A DNA stretch of 64,000 bases from Oceanicoccus sagamiensis (GTDB lineage: Bacteria; Pseudomonadota; Gammaproteobacteria; Pseudomonadales; Dasaniaceae), in contig NZ_CP019343.1 in NCBI RefSeq assembly GCF_002117105.1, positions 3,410,001 to 3,474,000 on the forward strand, given 5' to 3'. The notes below the pieces were generated by a model, which was given only the letters and a program-made list of their open reading frames with translations, made no database searches and was not told the DNA's origin. How positions within the stretch are numbered: the first letter of the stretch is position 1; every line of letters starts with the position of its first letter. Positions 27,901 through 39,002 of the stretch are shown in pieces. Both the position numbers and the translations under genes were made by a program.

Positions 27901-28472
27901 AGTCCGAGCGCAAAACCTATTTGGATGCTCAAAACGACGATTTGGAAGAAGCTTTATCGACGTTGGAAAATGCTATCCATAAAATTGATAAAGAAACCCG
28001 TCAGCGTTTTAAAGATACCTTTGAGCAGGTTAATAGCAGCTTGCAGGAGTTGTTCCCGAAAGTCTTTGGTGGCGGTACCGCCTACCTTGAGATGACCGGC
28101 GATGATTTGCTGGATACCGGTATTGCGATTATGGCGCGGCCACCGGGCAAGCGTAACAGTACCATCCATTTATTGTCCGGTGGTGAAAAAGCGCTAACGG
28201 CTATCGCTCTGGTATTTTCTATCTTCCGCCTTAACCCAGCCCCGTTCTGTATGTTGGATGAGGTTGATGCGCCGTTGGATGATGCCAATGTGGGCCGCTA
28301 TGCTCGCCTGGTTAAAGAAATGTCCAAGCAGGTACAGTTTATTTATATCACCCACAATAAGATCGCCATGGAAATGGCGGACCAGTTATTGGGGGTTACC
28401 ATGCACGAGCCGGGTGTCTCGCGTCTGGTAACAGTTGATGTCGATGAAGCGGCTGAGCTGGCGGCCTTATAA
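24966..28472 (+). CDS. smc: SMC, chromosome condensation ATPase
   Basis: Full-length SMC of 1168 residues. Walker A GPNGCGKSN at residues 31-39; two long coiled-coil arms (about 170-500 and 660-1000) flank a hinge domain; the C-terminal head carries the signature LSGGEKALTAIALVFS near residue 1069 and Walker B MLDEVDAPLDD near 1097. It organises and segregates the chromosome with ScpA and ScpB, which are not in this window. Alone in its transcription interval before zipA. Confidence 0.97.
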   Translation: MRLKSIKLAGFKSFVDPTNVSFPSNLGCVVGPNGCGKSNIIDAVRWVMGESSAKNLRGENMTDVIFNGSVNRQPVGQASIELVFDNSDGTVGGEYARFAEIAIRRKVTREAISEYYLNGTKCRRRDITDIFLGTGLGPRSYAIIEQGMISRLIESKPEELRVFIEEAAGISKYKERRRETENRMRRTLENLERLTDLRDELERQLQHLQRQAQAAERYTELKKEERLLKAQLQALQWKGLDVQVKGYEQSIRDLEVKLEAVIAEQRAVDADIEKFRDVHTDLMDRFNEVQARFYGVGAEIARAEQSIQHQQERSRQLKEDLQQTERSYQESKEHLVTDSEKQERWSAEIEEIQPELELAQGSEEETAATLLAAEEAMQEWQQQWDDFNQKALEPRQKAEVQQSRIQHLEQALQRIQQRIEKLEEEKAGLSAGPVEEEIELLSEQLAEAELHAEEQQQKLDDQSEQINHHREKNTSLGDELDKARSELQSKRGRHASLEALQQAALGRQQGAISDWLQSNALDGNARLAENLKVASGWEKAVETVLGDHLQAVCVEGIDAVAELAGKLEQGSITLLDNSGAAFAGSDIADTLASKIESGQQAQGLLAGIYTAADLSQALALRSQLAANESVVTADGLWIGSNWLRVAKDSDEQAGVLQRQQELEELTASIAEIEERVETLDESLSAGRQALRDLEAQREELQRTVQSQNSKHNELRSDLSAKQVRVEQISSRRDRLNTEIDESREQFQLEQESLGEARMILSEAIEGMEEDSNQRETLLARRDECRKVLDQARQSARHDKDSAHQLAMRYQSLRAQLDSMSQNIERTRNQVQQLEGRRTTLQEGIAGADEPIEEMKLELETQLEARLVIEEELSEARRGVDDVEHKMRESEGKRSGIEARAQTVRSELERGRVEVQGLQVRRRALEEQLIETQYDLETVLENLPEGAEEKIWNDNLESIARRVARLGAINLAAIDEYKSQSERKTYLDAQNDDLEEALSTLENAIHKIDKETRQRFKDTFEQVNSSLQELFPKVFGGGTAYLEMTGDDLLDTGIAIMARPPGKRNSTIHLLSGGEKALTAIALVFSIFRLNPAPFCMLDEVDAPLDDANVGRYARLVKEMSKQVQFIYITHNKIAMEMADQLLGVTMHEPGVSRLVTVDVDEAAELAAL

Positions 28473-28537
28473 GGCTGGCAATGAACTAACGGAATAACTT
28501 GAACTCTTAATGTCAGCTTCCTATTTAACGTCCGGAG

Positions 28538-28567
28538 TTGACAATAGAGAATCTGGATTAATAATAA
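28538..28567 (+). promoter_or_regulatory. Candidate sigma-70 promoter upstream of zipA
   Basis: A perfect TTGACA at 28538-28543 is followed after 17-18 bp by AT-rich ATAATA/TAATAA, a weak -10. It lies about 75 bp before zipA. A nine-codon ATG frame at 28579-28608 lies downstream of it, too short to call a gene. Confidence 0.4.
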
Positions 28568-28617
28568 GAAGAACAACTATGTTCAACCCAACAAAGCAAA
28601 AAGGTTAACAGGCTGCG

Positions 28618-31853
<3,236 letters not shown>

Positions 31854-31927
31854 GTCAGACTAACCTCAGCGGCAATGACGCTGGATAAAAATGGACTAGA
31901 ACGCATAAATGGACTAGATAAGTACCT

Positions 31928-32542
31928 ATGAAATTTATCTCACATCCTTTACTCGCCTTATTGGCTGTTATCCTGTTAACCACAGGCTGCACGGTCTCCC
32001 CACCAAAAAATCAGGACAATCTCTGTGAGATTTTTCGGGAGAAAGATGACTGGTACGATGCTGCTGCGGATGCGCGGGATAATTGGAATTCGCCGATCCC
32101 GGTGATGATGGCGATTATGCATCAGGAATCACGGTTTAAACAAAAGGCCAAACCACCGCGTACCAAAATCCTGGGTTTTATTCCCGGCCCCAGACCTTCG
32201 AGCGCTTATGGTTATTCGCAAGCTAAAGATGGCACCTGGGATTGGTATATGCGCAGCAGTGGCAACTACGGTGCGGACAGGGATGACTTTGACGATGCGA
32301 TTGACTTTGTCGGCTGGTATAACCATACCAGCCGTAAAAAATCCTATATCAAACCTAATGACACCTATAACCTGTATTTGGCTTATCACGAGGGGCATGG
32401 GGGGTTTAATCGCCGTACCTTTAAAAAGAAGCCCTGGTTAACCAAGGTGGCGAAAAAAGTATCAGCACGTTCCCGTCGTTATGCGTCCCAGTTGGCCAAG
32501 TGCGAAGAAGAATTAAAAGGGCCCTGGTGGCAATTCTGGTAG
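31928..32542 (+). CDS. Lytic-transglycosylase-like (SLT fold) lipoprotein
   Basis: Signal ends in lipobox TTGC, so the mature protein begins at a lipidated Cys near residue 21. The catalytic-Glu motif of SLT lysozyme-like enzymes is visible as MAIMHQESRF, followed by SAYGYSQAKDGTWDWY and a NLYLAYHEGHGG segment. This should cut peptidoglycan glycan strands, or bind them, at the outer-membrane face. 204 residues. A similar gene follows ligA in related genomes, though I cannot name it. Confidence 0.8.
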   Translation: MKFISHPLLALLAVILLTTGCTVSPPKNQDNLCEIFREKDDWYDAAADARDNWNSPIPVMMAIMHQESRFKQKAKPPRTKILGFIPGPRPSSAYGYSQAKDGTWDWYMRSSGNYGADRDDFDDAIDFVGWYNHTSRKKSYIKPNDTYNLYLAYHEGHGGFNRRTFKKKPWLTKVAKKVSARSRRYASQLAKCEEELKGPWWQFW

Positions 32543-32643
32543 AGCGGTTGCTGCCTTATAATCCATAGCTTCCATGTGGGTATGCGGCTGATAGTTGTCG
32601 GTTGGATAGTGGCTTAGGAAGATGCATGAAATTCCCTTCTGTG

Positions 32644-32666
32644 AAATGCCTAAATGCGGCATTTTT
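32644..32666 (+). terminator. Rho-independent terminator after the SLT lipoprotein gene
   Basis: AAATGCC and GGCATTT form a 7-bp stem around a 7-base loop and are followed by T residues. It lies about 100 bp after the stop codon. The stem is modest, so efficiency may be moderate. A second small hairpin (CAGCC/GGCTG) follows at about 32678. Confidence 0.55.
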
Positions 32667-32840
32667 CCTAATAAAATCAGCCAATAAGGGCTGAATTCCC
32701 TCACAGTCTGTGGTTTAATTGCGGGGTTTGTCTGGCCCACTTTCGCGGGCGGAATAAAAACACCAAAAGAGGGTGGTAAACACCCCTAAAATAAATGGCC
32801 TTGAGCGGGTCATTTGCTAATTATTATCGGGAATGTAGTT

Positions 32841-34640
32841 TTGAAACCAACAGATATTAAAGATCCTGAGTACTTCCACAAGGTGGTGGATTGCCAGTAT
32901 GCCTGTCCAGCGCATACACCTGTACCGGAATATATTCGTTTAATCGCAGCCGGTCGTTATACCGATGCCTATATGGTGAACTGGGAATCCAATGTGTTTC
33001 CTGGCGTACTGGGTAGAACCTGTGACCGTCCTTGTGAGCCAGCCTGTCGCCGTGGTCGCGTTGAGGAACAGCCTGTGGCGATTTGTCGTTTGAAGCGTGT
33101 TGCCGCTGATAACAAAGACGATGCCGATGTCGATGCGCAAATGCCGGAAATCCCCAGCACTAAAAACGGTAAGCGCGTTGCGTTGATCGGTGGTGGTCCT
33201 GCCTCGTTAACAGTAGCCCGTGATTTGATGCCACTGGGTTATTCAATCGACCTGTACGATGACCAACCACTGGGTGGCGGTTTTATGCGCAGCCAGATTC
33301 CTTCCTTCCGTTTGCCTGAAACGGTACTGAATCAGGAAGTTAATTATATTCTTGATATGGGTGTGGTCACACAGTTCAACACCTATGTGGATAGCTTAAA
33401 AAGCATTCTCGATAAAAACTACGACGCGGTCTTTGTTGGTACCGGTGCTCCTCGTGGTCGCGATTTGAATATCCCTGGTCGTGAAGAGGGCAGCGATAAT
33501 ATTCATATCGGTATTGATTGGTTATCCAGCGTTGCTTTTGAACACCGTGAAAAAATCGGCAAGAAAGTGATTGTGTTAGGTGGTGGTAACACCGCGATGG
33601 ATTGCTGTCGTACATCACTGCGTCTAGGTGCGCAAGACGTAAAAGTGGTTGTGCGTAGCCCCAAAACAGAAATGAAAGCTTCCCCTTGGGAAATTGAAGA
33701 TGCCGAGCGTGAAGGTATCCCCATGTTTGAAAACCATGTGCCATTAGAATTTGTGGTTGAAGATGGCAAACTGGTGGGTATGAAGTTTGATAAAGTTCGC
33801 GCTGAGTACGATGACAACGGCAAGCGTTCTTTGGTATCGCTAGGTGAAGCGCCAGAGCTGATTGAATGTGATGATGTATGTATCGCTATCGGTCAGGATA
33901 ATGCCTTCCCGTGGATTGAGCGTGACCTGGGTCTGGAGTTTGGTAAGTGGGATATGCCTGTTGTTGATACCGACACTTTCCAGTCTACCAATGAAAAAGT
34001 TTTCTTCGGTGGTGATGCGGCCTTTGGTCCTGAAAATGTTATCACTGCGGTAGCCCACGGCCACCAGGCGGCGGTTTCGATTGATTTATTCCTTAACGGC
34101 AAAAGTGTGGCCGATCGTTTGGCGCCGGGTACTAATCTGGTTAGCCAGAAAATGGGTATCCACGAATGGAGCTACGATAGCGGCGTTGTTGATGATGTGC
34201 GCTATGCGGTGCCTCATGCTGAAGTGCAGTTATCCTTAACTGACCGTAAAATGGAAGTGGAATTAGGCTTTGACGCCGACACCGGTTTTGCTGAAGCCCA
34301 GCGCTGCTTAAACTGCGATGCACAAACCGTGTTCACCGAATCCAAATGTATTGAGTGTGATGCCTGTGTGGATATTTGCCCTACAGACTGTATTACCTTT
34401 ACTGCACCTGCTGAAGAAGCCGAGTTGCGTGAACGCTTAACGGCTCCTGCTAACAACCTTGCACAGGACCTTTATATTTCTACCGATCAGCTGCCTACCA
34501 AGCGCATTATGGTGAAGGACGAAAATGTTTGCCTGCACTGTGGTTTATGTGCCGAGCGCTGCCCAACCGCAGCCTGGGATATGCAGAAGTTTATGTATGA
34601 AGTAACGAAGGCCGGTAATGAAGGCGGAGTAGTATCATGA
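32841..34640 (+). CDS. GltD-like FAD/NAD(P) oxidoreductase with ferredoxin domain
   Basis: Flavoprotein of about 600 residues resembling the small subunit of glutamate synthase, with an added C-terminal 2x[4Fe-4S] ferredoxin. N-terminal iron-sulfur Cys (CQYACPAHTP, CDRPCEPACRRG), FAD site IGGGPASLTVARDL, NAD(P) site LGGGNTAMDCC, then CIECDACVDICPTDC and CLHCGLCAERCPTA. It should pass electrons between ferredoxin-type centres and NAD(P). I take TTG at 32841 (LKPTDIKDPEYFHK); a TTG at 32814 would add nine residues. Its stop overlaps the start of the oxidoreductase alpha gene, so the three proteins are likely one complex. Confidence 0.85.
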   Translation: MKPTDIKDPEYFHKVVDCQYACPAHTPVPEYIRLIAAGRYTDAYMVNWESNVFPGVLGRTCDRPCEPACRRGRVEEQPVAICRLKRVAADNKDDADVDAQMPEIPSTKNGKRVALIGGGPASLTVARDLMPLGYSIDLYDDQPLGGGFMRSQIPSFRLPETVLNQEVNYILDMGVVTQFNTYVDSLKSILDKNYDAVFVGTGAPRGRDLNIPGREEGSDNIHIGIDWLSSVAFEHREKIGKKVIVLGGGNTAMDCCRTSLRLGAQDVKVVVRSPKTEMKASPWEIEDAEREGIPMFENHVPLEFVVEDGKLVGMKFDKVRAEYDDNGKRSLVSLGEAPELIECDDVCIAIGQDNAFPWIERDLGLEFGKWDMPVVDTDTFQSTNEKVFFGGDAAFGPENVITAVAHGHQAAVSIDLFLNGKSVADRLAPGTNLVSQKMGIHEWSYDSGVVDDVRYAVPHAEVQLSLTDRKMEVELGFDADTGFAEAQRCLNCDAQTVFTESKCIECDACVDICPTDCITFTAPAEEAELRERLTAPANNLAQDLYISTDQLPTKRIMVKDENVCLHCGLCAERCPTAAWDMQKFMYEVTKAGNEGGVVS

Positions 34641-36493
34641 GTAAAGTAGACAACATCACCTCCGTCAACGACCTGGTTATCAAGTTTGCCAACGTTAACG
34701 GTACCGGTTCAGCCAGTGCGAACAATATGTTTGCTAAAGCGATTTTCCGGATGGGCTTGTCAGTCAGCCCAAAAAATATTTTTCCCTCCAATATTCAGGG
34801 TCTTCCGACCTGGTATGAAGTGCGCGTTAGCGACAAGGGTTATCTGGGTCGCCGTGGCGGTATCGATATTATGGTCTGTGTTAACCCACAGAGCATGGCC
34901 AAAGATATTCAGGAAGTCTCACCCGGCGGCTATTTTATCTATGATAATACCAAGCCTCTGGATCTACGTTTGTTGCGCAACGATATTACCTTTATCGGTT
35001 TGCCGCTGACCAAAATCTGTCTGGATGAATATAAAGATGCCCGTCAGCGTCAGCTATTTAAAAACGTTATCTACGTGGGTGCGCTGGCTGCATTAATCAA
35101 TATCGAGTTCGACGTACTGACCGGTTTGATTGCCGACCAGTTTAAAGGCAAAGAAAAATTAATTGCTCCTAATATTCACGCGATGGAGTTAGGCTTTCAG
35201 TATGCTCAGGAAAATATCCAGTGCCCATTGGGTGTGACGCTGGAACGCCGCGATAATCTTGGTGAGAAAATCCTGATTGATGGAAATACGGCCTGTGGTC
35301 TGGGTGCTGTCTATGGCGGTGCTACCATGGCAGGGTGGTATCCCATCACGCCATCAACCTCGGTGGTTGAAGGCTTTGAGAAATACTGTAAGCGCCTGCG
35401 GATTGATCCTGGCACCGGCAAGAAAAACTACGCCATTGTACAGGCCGAAGATGAGTTGGCGGCCATTGGTATGGTTATTGGTGCTAACTGGAATGGTGCG
35501 CGTGCCTTTACGGCAACCTCCGGTCCCGGTATTTCACTGATGAGTGAGTTTTTAGGCTTGGCTTATTTTGCTGAGATACCCACGGTATTGATTGATGTGC
35601 AGCGCAGTGGCCCTTCGACGGGTATGCCTACGCGTACACAGCAGTCTGATGTTATGGCCTGTGCTTATGCATCACACGGTGATACCAAGCATGTGTTGGT
35701 GTTCCCATCAACGCCAAAAGAATGTTTCGATATGACCGCTGAAGCCTTTGATCTGGCTGACCATCTACAGACGCCGATTATTATGCTGACCGATTTGGAC
35801 TTGGGCATGAATGACAATATGTCTGATCCTTTAGAGTGGGATGACAAGCGCGAATATAACCGCGGTAAAGTCTTTAATGCTGAACAGTTGGAAGAAATGT
35901 CCGAGAAGTTTGGTCGTTATCTGGATGTTGATGGCGACGGTATTCCTTACCGGACTTATCCGGGTACTCATCCCACTAAAGGGTCTTTCTTTACCCGAGG
36001 TACTTCCCGTGATGAATATGCGGTTTATACCGAAGATGGCAGCGAATATGTGAAAAATATGGAGCGCTTGCTGCATAAGTGGGAAACGGCCAAAGGTCTT
36101 GTTCCCAAGCCTGAAATTATAAATTGTGAAGGCGGTAGCAGTGTCGGTATTCTGCATTTTGGTACCAGTGCTGATGCGACGAGGGAAGCCTCTGACTATC
36201 TGGCAGAAAGCGGTATCACTGTTGATACTTGTCGTATTCGAGCTTTCCCTTTTAATCAGGAGATTGAAGACTTTGTTGCCAATCACGAAACGGTATTTGT
36301 GGTTGAGCAAAACCGCGATGCGCAGATGCGTTCGCTGCTGGTAAATGATTGTGATATCGACCCCAAGCATTTAATTCCGGTACTGAATTACGACGGTATG
36401 CCCATTACGGCCCGTTATATTCAGGAGAAAGTCGAAAGTCATATCAGTGGCGCCAAGGTTACTCCCTTGCGTTCAAAAACTAATAAAAAGTAG
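34637..36493 (+). CDS. 2-oxoacid:acceptor oxidoreductase, gamma-alpha fusion subunit
   Basis: 618 residues. The N-terminal 190 residues form the gamma domain (FANVNGTGSASANNMFAKAIF), the rest the alpha (pyrimidine/transketolase-like) domain with GNTACGLGAVYGGATMAGWYPITPSTS and ATSGPGISLMSEFLGLAYFAEIP. With the beta subunit it oxidatively decarboxylates a 2-oxoacid to acyl-CoA. The fusion and partner set resemble the 2-oxoglutarate enzyme of Azoarcus/Thauera (KorABC type), which uses a flavoprotein subunit to reduce NADP. Substrate cannot be fixed from sequence. Confidence 0.88.
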   Translation: MSKVDNITSVNDLVIKFANVNGTGSASANNMFAKAIFRMGLSVSPKNIFPSNIQGLPTWYEVRVSDKGYLGRRGGIDIMVCVNPQSMAKDIQEVSPGGYFIYDNTKPLDLRLLRNDITFIGLPLTKICLDEYKDARQRQLFKNVIYVGALAALINIEFDVLTGLIADQFKGKEKLIAPNIHAMELGFQYAQENIQCPLGVTLERRDNLGEKILIDGNTACGLGAVYGGATMAGWYPITPSTSVVEGFEKYCKRLRIDPGTGKKNYAIVQAEDELAAIGMVIGANWNGARAFTATSGPGISLMSEFLGLAYFAEIPTVLIDVQRSGPSTGMPTRTQQSDVMACAYASHGDTKHVLVFPSTPKECFDMTAEAFDLADHLQTPIIMLTDLDLGMNDNMSDPLEWDDKREYNRGKVFNAEQLEEMSEKFGRYLDVDGDGIPYRTYPGTHPTKGSFFTRGTSRDEYAVYTEDGSEYVKNMERLLHKWETAKGLVPKPEIINCEGGSSVGILHFGTSADATREASDYLAESGITVDTCRIRAFPFNQEIEDFVANHETVFVVEQNRDAQMRSLLVNDCDIDPKHLIPVLNYDGMPITARYIQEKVESHISGAKVTPLRSKTNKK

Positions 36494-36504
36494 GGTGATC
36501 TAAA

Positions 36505-37557
36505 GTGAGTTATTTAAAGCCAAGTTTCCGTCACCCAGAGTTACCTGTTAACGATTTGGGTTACACCAAGAAAAATTACGAAGGGGCTATTTCAACCTTA
36601 TGTGCAGGTTGTGGTCACGATTCAATTAGTGGTGCTATTGTGCAGGCCATTTTTGAATTGTCGATTGCGCCTCATAATGTGGCCAAAATGTCCGGTATTG
36701 GTTGTTCTTCCAAAACACCCACTTACTTTCTCGGCAATTCACACGGATTTAACTCCGTTCACGGTCGTATGCCTTCGGTTGCCACCGGTGCGAATATGGC
36801 CAACCGGGATATGATTTATGTCGGTGTATCCGGTGATGGTGATACCGCCTCTATCGGTATGGGGCAGTTTACCCATGCTGTACGCCGTAACTTAAATATG
36901 ATGTATATCGTTGAGAATAACGGTTGCTACGGCCTGACCAAAGGTCAGGACTCGGCAACGTCTGATATAGGTTCCAAGAGCAAAAAAGGCGAGCCTAACC
37001 CCTTTGAGCCGATTGATCTTGCCAGTATGGCGTTGCAGTTGGGAGCAACCTTTGTCGCCAGAAGTTTCTCTGGTGATAAAGAGCAGTTGGTACCGTTAAT
37101 TAAAGCCGCTATTTCTCATCAGGGTTTTGCTTTTATTGATGTGGTTTCTCCTTGTGTTACCTTTAACAACAATCCGGGCTCTACTAAAGGTTACGAGCAT
37201 GTGCGTGATCATTTGGCAGCAACCGGCACCGTTGATTTTGTGCCCATGAAAGAAGAGATTACTACCAGCTATCACCCGGGCACTTCTCAGGAAGTGACTT
37301 TGCATGATGGTTCGGTCGTGCATTTGCATAAAGCCGATGATAAGTTGGATATTCACAGTCGTCGTTCTGCATTGGGTTTAATTAAGGACTATAAGGCCAA
37401 TGATCAGATTCTAACGGGTTTGTTATATATGGACCCTGATTCAAGGGAGCTTCATGAAACCATTGAGACTTCTAATAAGGCTCTTCGTTCTTTGGGTGAA
37501 GCTGATCTTTGTCCGGGTAATAATGTATTGAAGAACATTAACGAGAGCCTTCGTTAA
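36505..37557 (+). CDS. 2-oxoacid:acceptor oxidoreductase, beta subunit
   Basis: TPP-binding subunit, 350 residues. CAGCGHDS near the N-terminus and further Cys in GIGCSSKTP and SPCVTFNNN supply the four ligands of one [4Fe-4S] cluster; GDGD in VGVSGDGDTASIGMGQ and the following NNGCYGLTKGQ bind TPP-Mg. Start is GTG, 12 bp after the alpha gene. A strong terminator follows 10 bp after the stop and closes the operon. Confidence 0.92.
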   Translation: MSYLKPSFRHPELPVNDLGYTKKNYEGAISTLCAGCGHDSISGAIVQAIFELSIAPHNVAKMSGIGCSSKTPTYFLGNSHGFNSVHGRMPSVATGANMANRDMIYVGVSGDGDTASIGMGQFTHAVRRNLNMMYIVENNGCYGLTKGQDSATSDIGSKSKKGEPNPFEPIDLASMALQLGATFVARSFSGDKEQLVPLIKAAISHQGFAFIDVVSPCVTFNNNPGSTKGYEHVRDHLAATGTVDFVPMKEEITTSYHPGTSQEVTLHDGSVVHLHKADDKLDIHSRRSALGLIKDYKANDQILTGLLYMDPDSRELHETIETSNKALRSLGEADLCPGNNVLKNINESLR

Positions 37558-37567
37558 TACTTTTCAA

Positions 37568-37607
37568 GCCATAAAAAAACCGCTTTTTTAAGCGGTTTTT
37601 TTATGGC
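37568..37607. terminator. Bidirectional Rho-independent terminator after the oxidoreductase operon
   Basis: A perfect 18-bp stem (37568-37585 with 37590-37607) around a 4-base loop. It includes A7 on the left and T7 on the right, so it can end transcription from both sides. It closes the three-gene oxidoreductase operon. Confidence 0.9.
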
Positions 37608-37652
37608 CGTTATTCCCGCAAACAAGGTGAGTTGCGCAGCAAGACAGGGCGA

Positions 37653-37721
37653 GTAGGGTGGATTATAATCCACCAGGCCCTGTTTCTGGCTCTCGAGCCG
37701 GTGGATTATAATCCACCCTAC
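37653..37721. repeat. Paired palindromic intergenic element, copy 3
   Basis: Perfect arms at 37653-37674 and 37700-37721 (22 bp each, mutual reverse complements) with a 25-bp spacer. It sits between the + strand oxidoreductase operon, already closed by its own terminator, and the - strand glyoxalase-like gene, so it is not needed as a terminator for the former. Confidence 0.93.
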
Positions 37722-37751
37722 GGGGCGTTTAGGTGGGAATGAAAGTGCTTA

Positions 37752-38192
37752 TTACCACTCGCCAATATTGTCCATTGATACCCAGGGCTCAGTTGGTTCC
37801 AGCGAACCACCTTCTTGCAGCAGCTCAATAGAAATATTATCCGGCGAGCGTACAAAAGCCATATGACCGCAACGTGGTGGGCGGTTAATCGTAACTCCTG
37901 CATCCATGAGTTTTTGGCAGGCCTCATAGATATTCTTAACTCTAAATGCCAGATGACCAAAGTTGCGGCCACCGTCATAGCTATTATCATCCCAGTTATG
38001 GGTGAGTTCGATAGCGGGGGATTTATGTTGTTCAAAAGTTTCAACATCCTCTGGCGCGCAAAGAAAGATTAAACTAAAGCGGCCGGCTTCATTATCCCAG
38101 CGAGCAACTTCTACCAGACCTAGATGATCACAGTAGAATGCTAGTGATTGTTCGAGGTTACTGACTCTTACCATGGTGTGTAAGTAGCGCAT
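37752..38192 (-). CDS. Glyoxalase I-like VOC-fold metalloenzyme
   Basis: 146-residue vicinal-oxygen-chelate protein. The four expected metal ligands are visible: His in LHTMVRV, Glu in AIELTHNW, His in NFGHLAF and Glu in ISIELLQ. This is the lactoylglutathione lyase pattern, so detoxification of methylglyoxal with glutathione is likely. The C-terminal tail (after ELLQEGG) is about ten residues longer than usual. It is transcribed alone toward copy 3 of the palindromic element. Confidence 0.88.
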   Translation of the reverse strand: MRYLHTMVRVSNLEQSLAFYCDHLGLVEVARWDNEAGRFSLIFLCAPEDVETFEQHKSPAIELTHNWDDNSYDGGRNFGHLAFRVKNIYEACQKLMDAGVTINRPPRCGHMAFVRSPDNISIELLQEGGSLEPTEPWVSMDNIGEW

Positions 38193-38240
38193 TATTGTTC
38201 TCCAGATATTCAGGCTTGGGATGATTATATGTCACCCAAT

Positions 38241-38267
38241 AAAAAAGGCCCATCGGGGCCTTTTTTT
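38241..38267 (-). terminator. Rho-independent terminator of the coiled-coil gene
   Basis: A6-GGCCC-ATC-GGGGCC-T7. Read on the - strand it follows the coiled-coil gene by 12 bp. The flanking A and T runs make it usable in both directions. Confidence 0.85.
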
Positions 38268-38279
38268 GAAGAGAGTTAC

Positions 38280-38828
38280 TTAGGCTTCAGCTAACTCTTT
38301 TTCTTCCACCTTTTCCGCTTCTTCAGCAGGCTTGAGTGTTTCAATTTCTTTCTCAAGGTTAGCAATCGTGTTTTGGTACTCGTAGCTTTCCTGCTTGTAT
38401 TCTTTATTACTCTTGCTTAGCAGGTCATTGGCTTTACGCTGCTCTTCCAGCTTTTTCTTGGTTTCAACCAGGTTCTTCTTAAGCTTTTTGGCATCCAGTT
38501 GCTTAAGTTCTTTGACTTCTGACTTAAGGGTGCCTAATTCTTTCTGTGCAGCTTTATTCTTAGCTCGCAAAGCGTCGAACTCATTTTTGATGTTCTCAGA
38601 GCGATTGCTTAGCTCGCGGTTTTCCTGCTCAAGGCGTTTAATATCAGTGCCGCCACTTTTCAGCTCGTTAATTTCAGCGGCTTGCTGGGCAATAGTCGCC
38701 TGTAACTTGGCTTTAGCTTCCAACTGCTCTTCGGTTTTATACCGCTCAGCGGTCAGTTTCTTTTCGTACTGGGCCTTAAGATTGTTCTCAAGATTAATCA
38801 ATGCTTCTAGTTGTTCGGCTGACGCCAC
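38280..38828 (-). CDS. Predicted all-coiled-coil protein
   Basis: 182 residues, almost entirely charged heptad-type helix rich in Lys, Glu, Leu and Gln from about residue 5 to 165, then an acidic tail (PAEEAEKVEEKELAEA). No signal peptide or membrane helix is present. I do not recognise a named family. It has its own terminator and a 174-bp space separates it from the hydratase gene upstream on the same strand. A structural or scaffolding role is an inference from composition only. Confidence 0.7.
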   Translation of the reverse strand: MASAEQLEALINLENNLKAQYEKKLTAERYKTEEQLEAKAKLQATIAQQAAEINELKSGGTDIKRLEQENRELSNRSENIKNEFDALRAKNKAAQKELGTLKSEVKELKQLDAKKLKKNLVETKKKLEEQRKANDLLSKSNKEYKQESYEYQNTIANLEKEIETLKPAEEAEKVEEKELAEA

Positions 38829-38953
38829 GGTAGGTACCTCGGTATATCAACAGGTTCAAAATCAGGTGCGAGAAAGTGCTTTGGCCTTTGGGGTGTATTC
38901 CAGACTAGACCAGCTACTGCGCTCTTTTACGGCGGCGAAGTATACATGAAATG

Positions 38954-38986
38954 CTTTCAGATGGCTAGATATTAGCCATCTGAAAG
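38954..38986. other. Perfect 14-bp-stem hairpin
   Basis: CTTTCAGATGGCTA (38954-38967) and its exact complement (38973-38986) enclose a 5-base loop. It lies 16 bp after the - strand hydratase stop. No T run follows on either strand, so it is not a standard intrinsic terminator; it may protect the mRNA 3' end or work with Rho. Confidence 0.7.
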
Positions 38987-39002
38987 GGCAGGAGGGGCGG
39001 TA

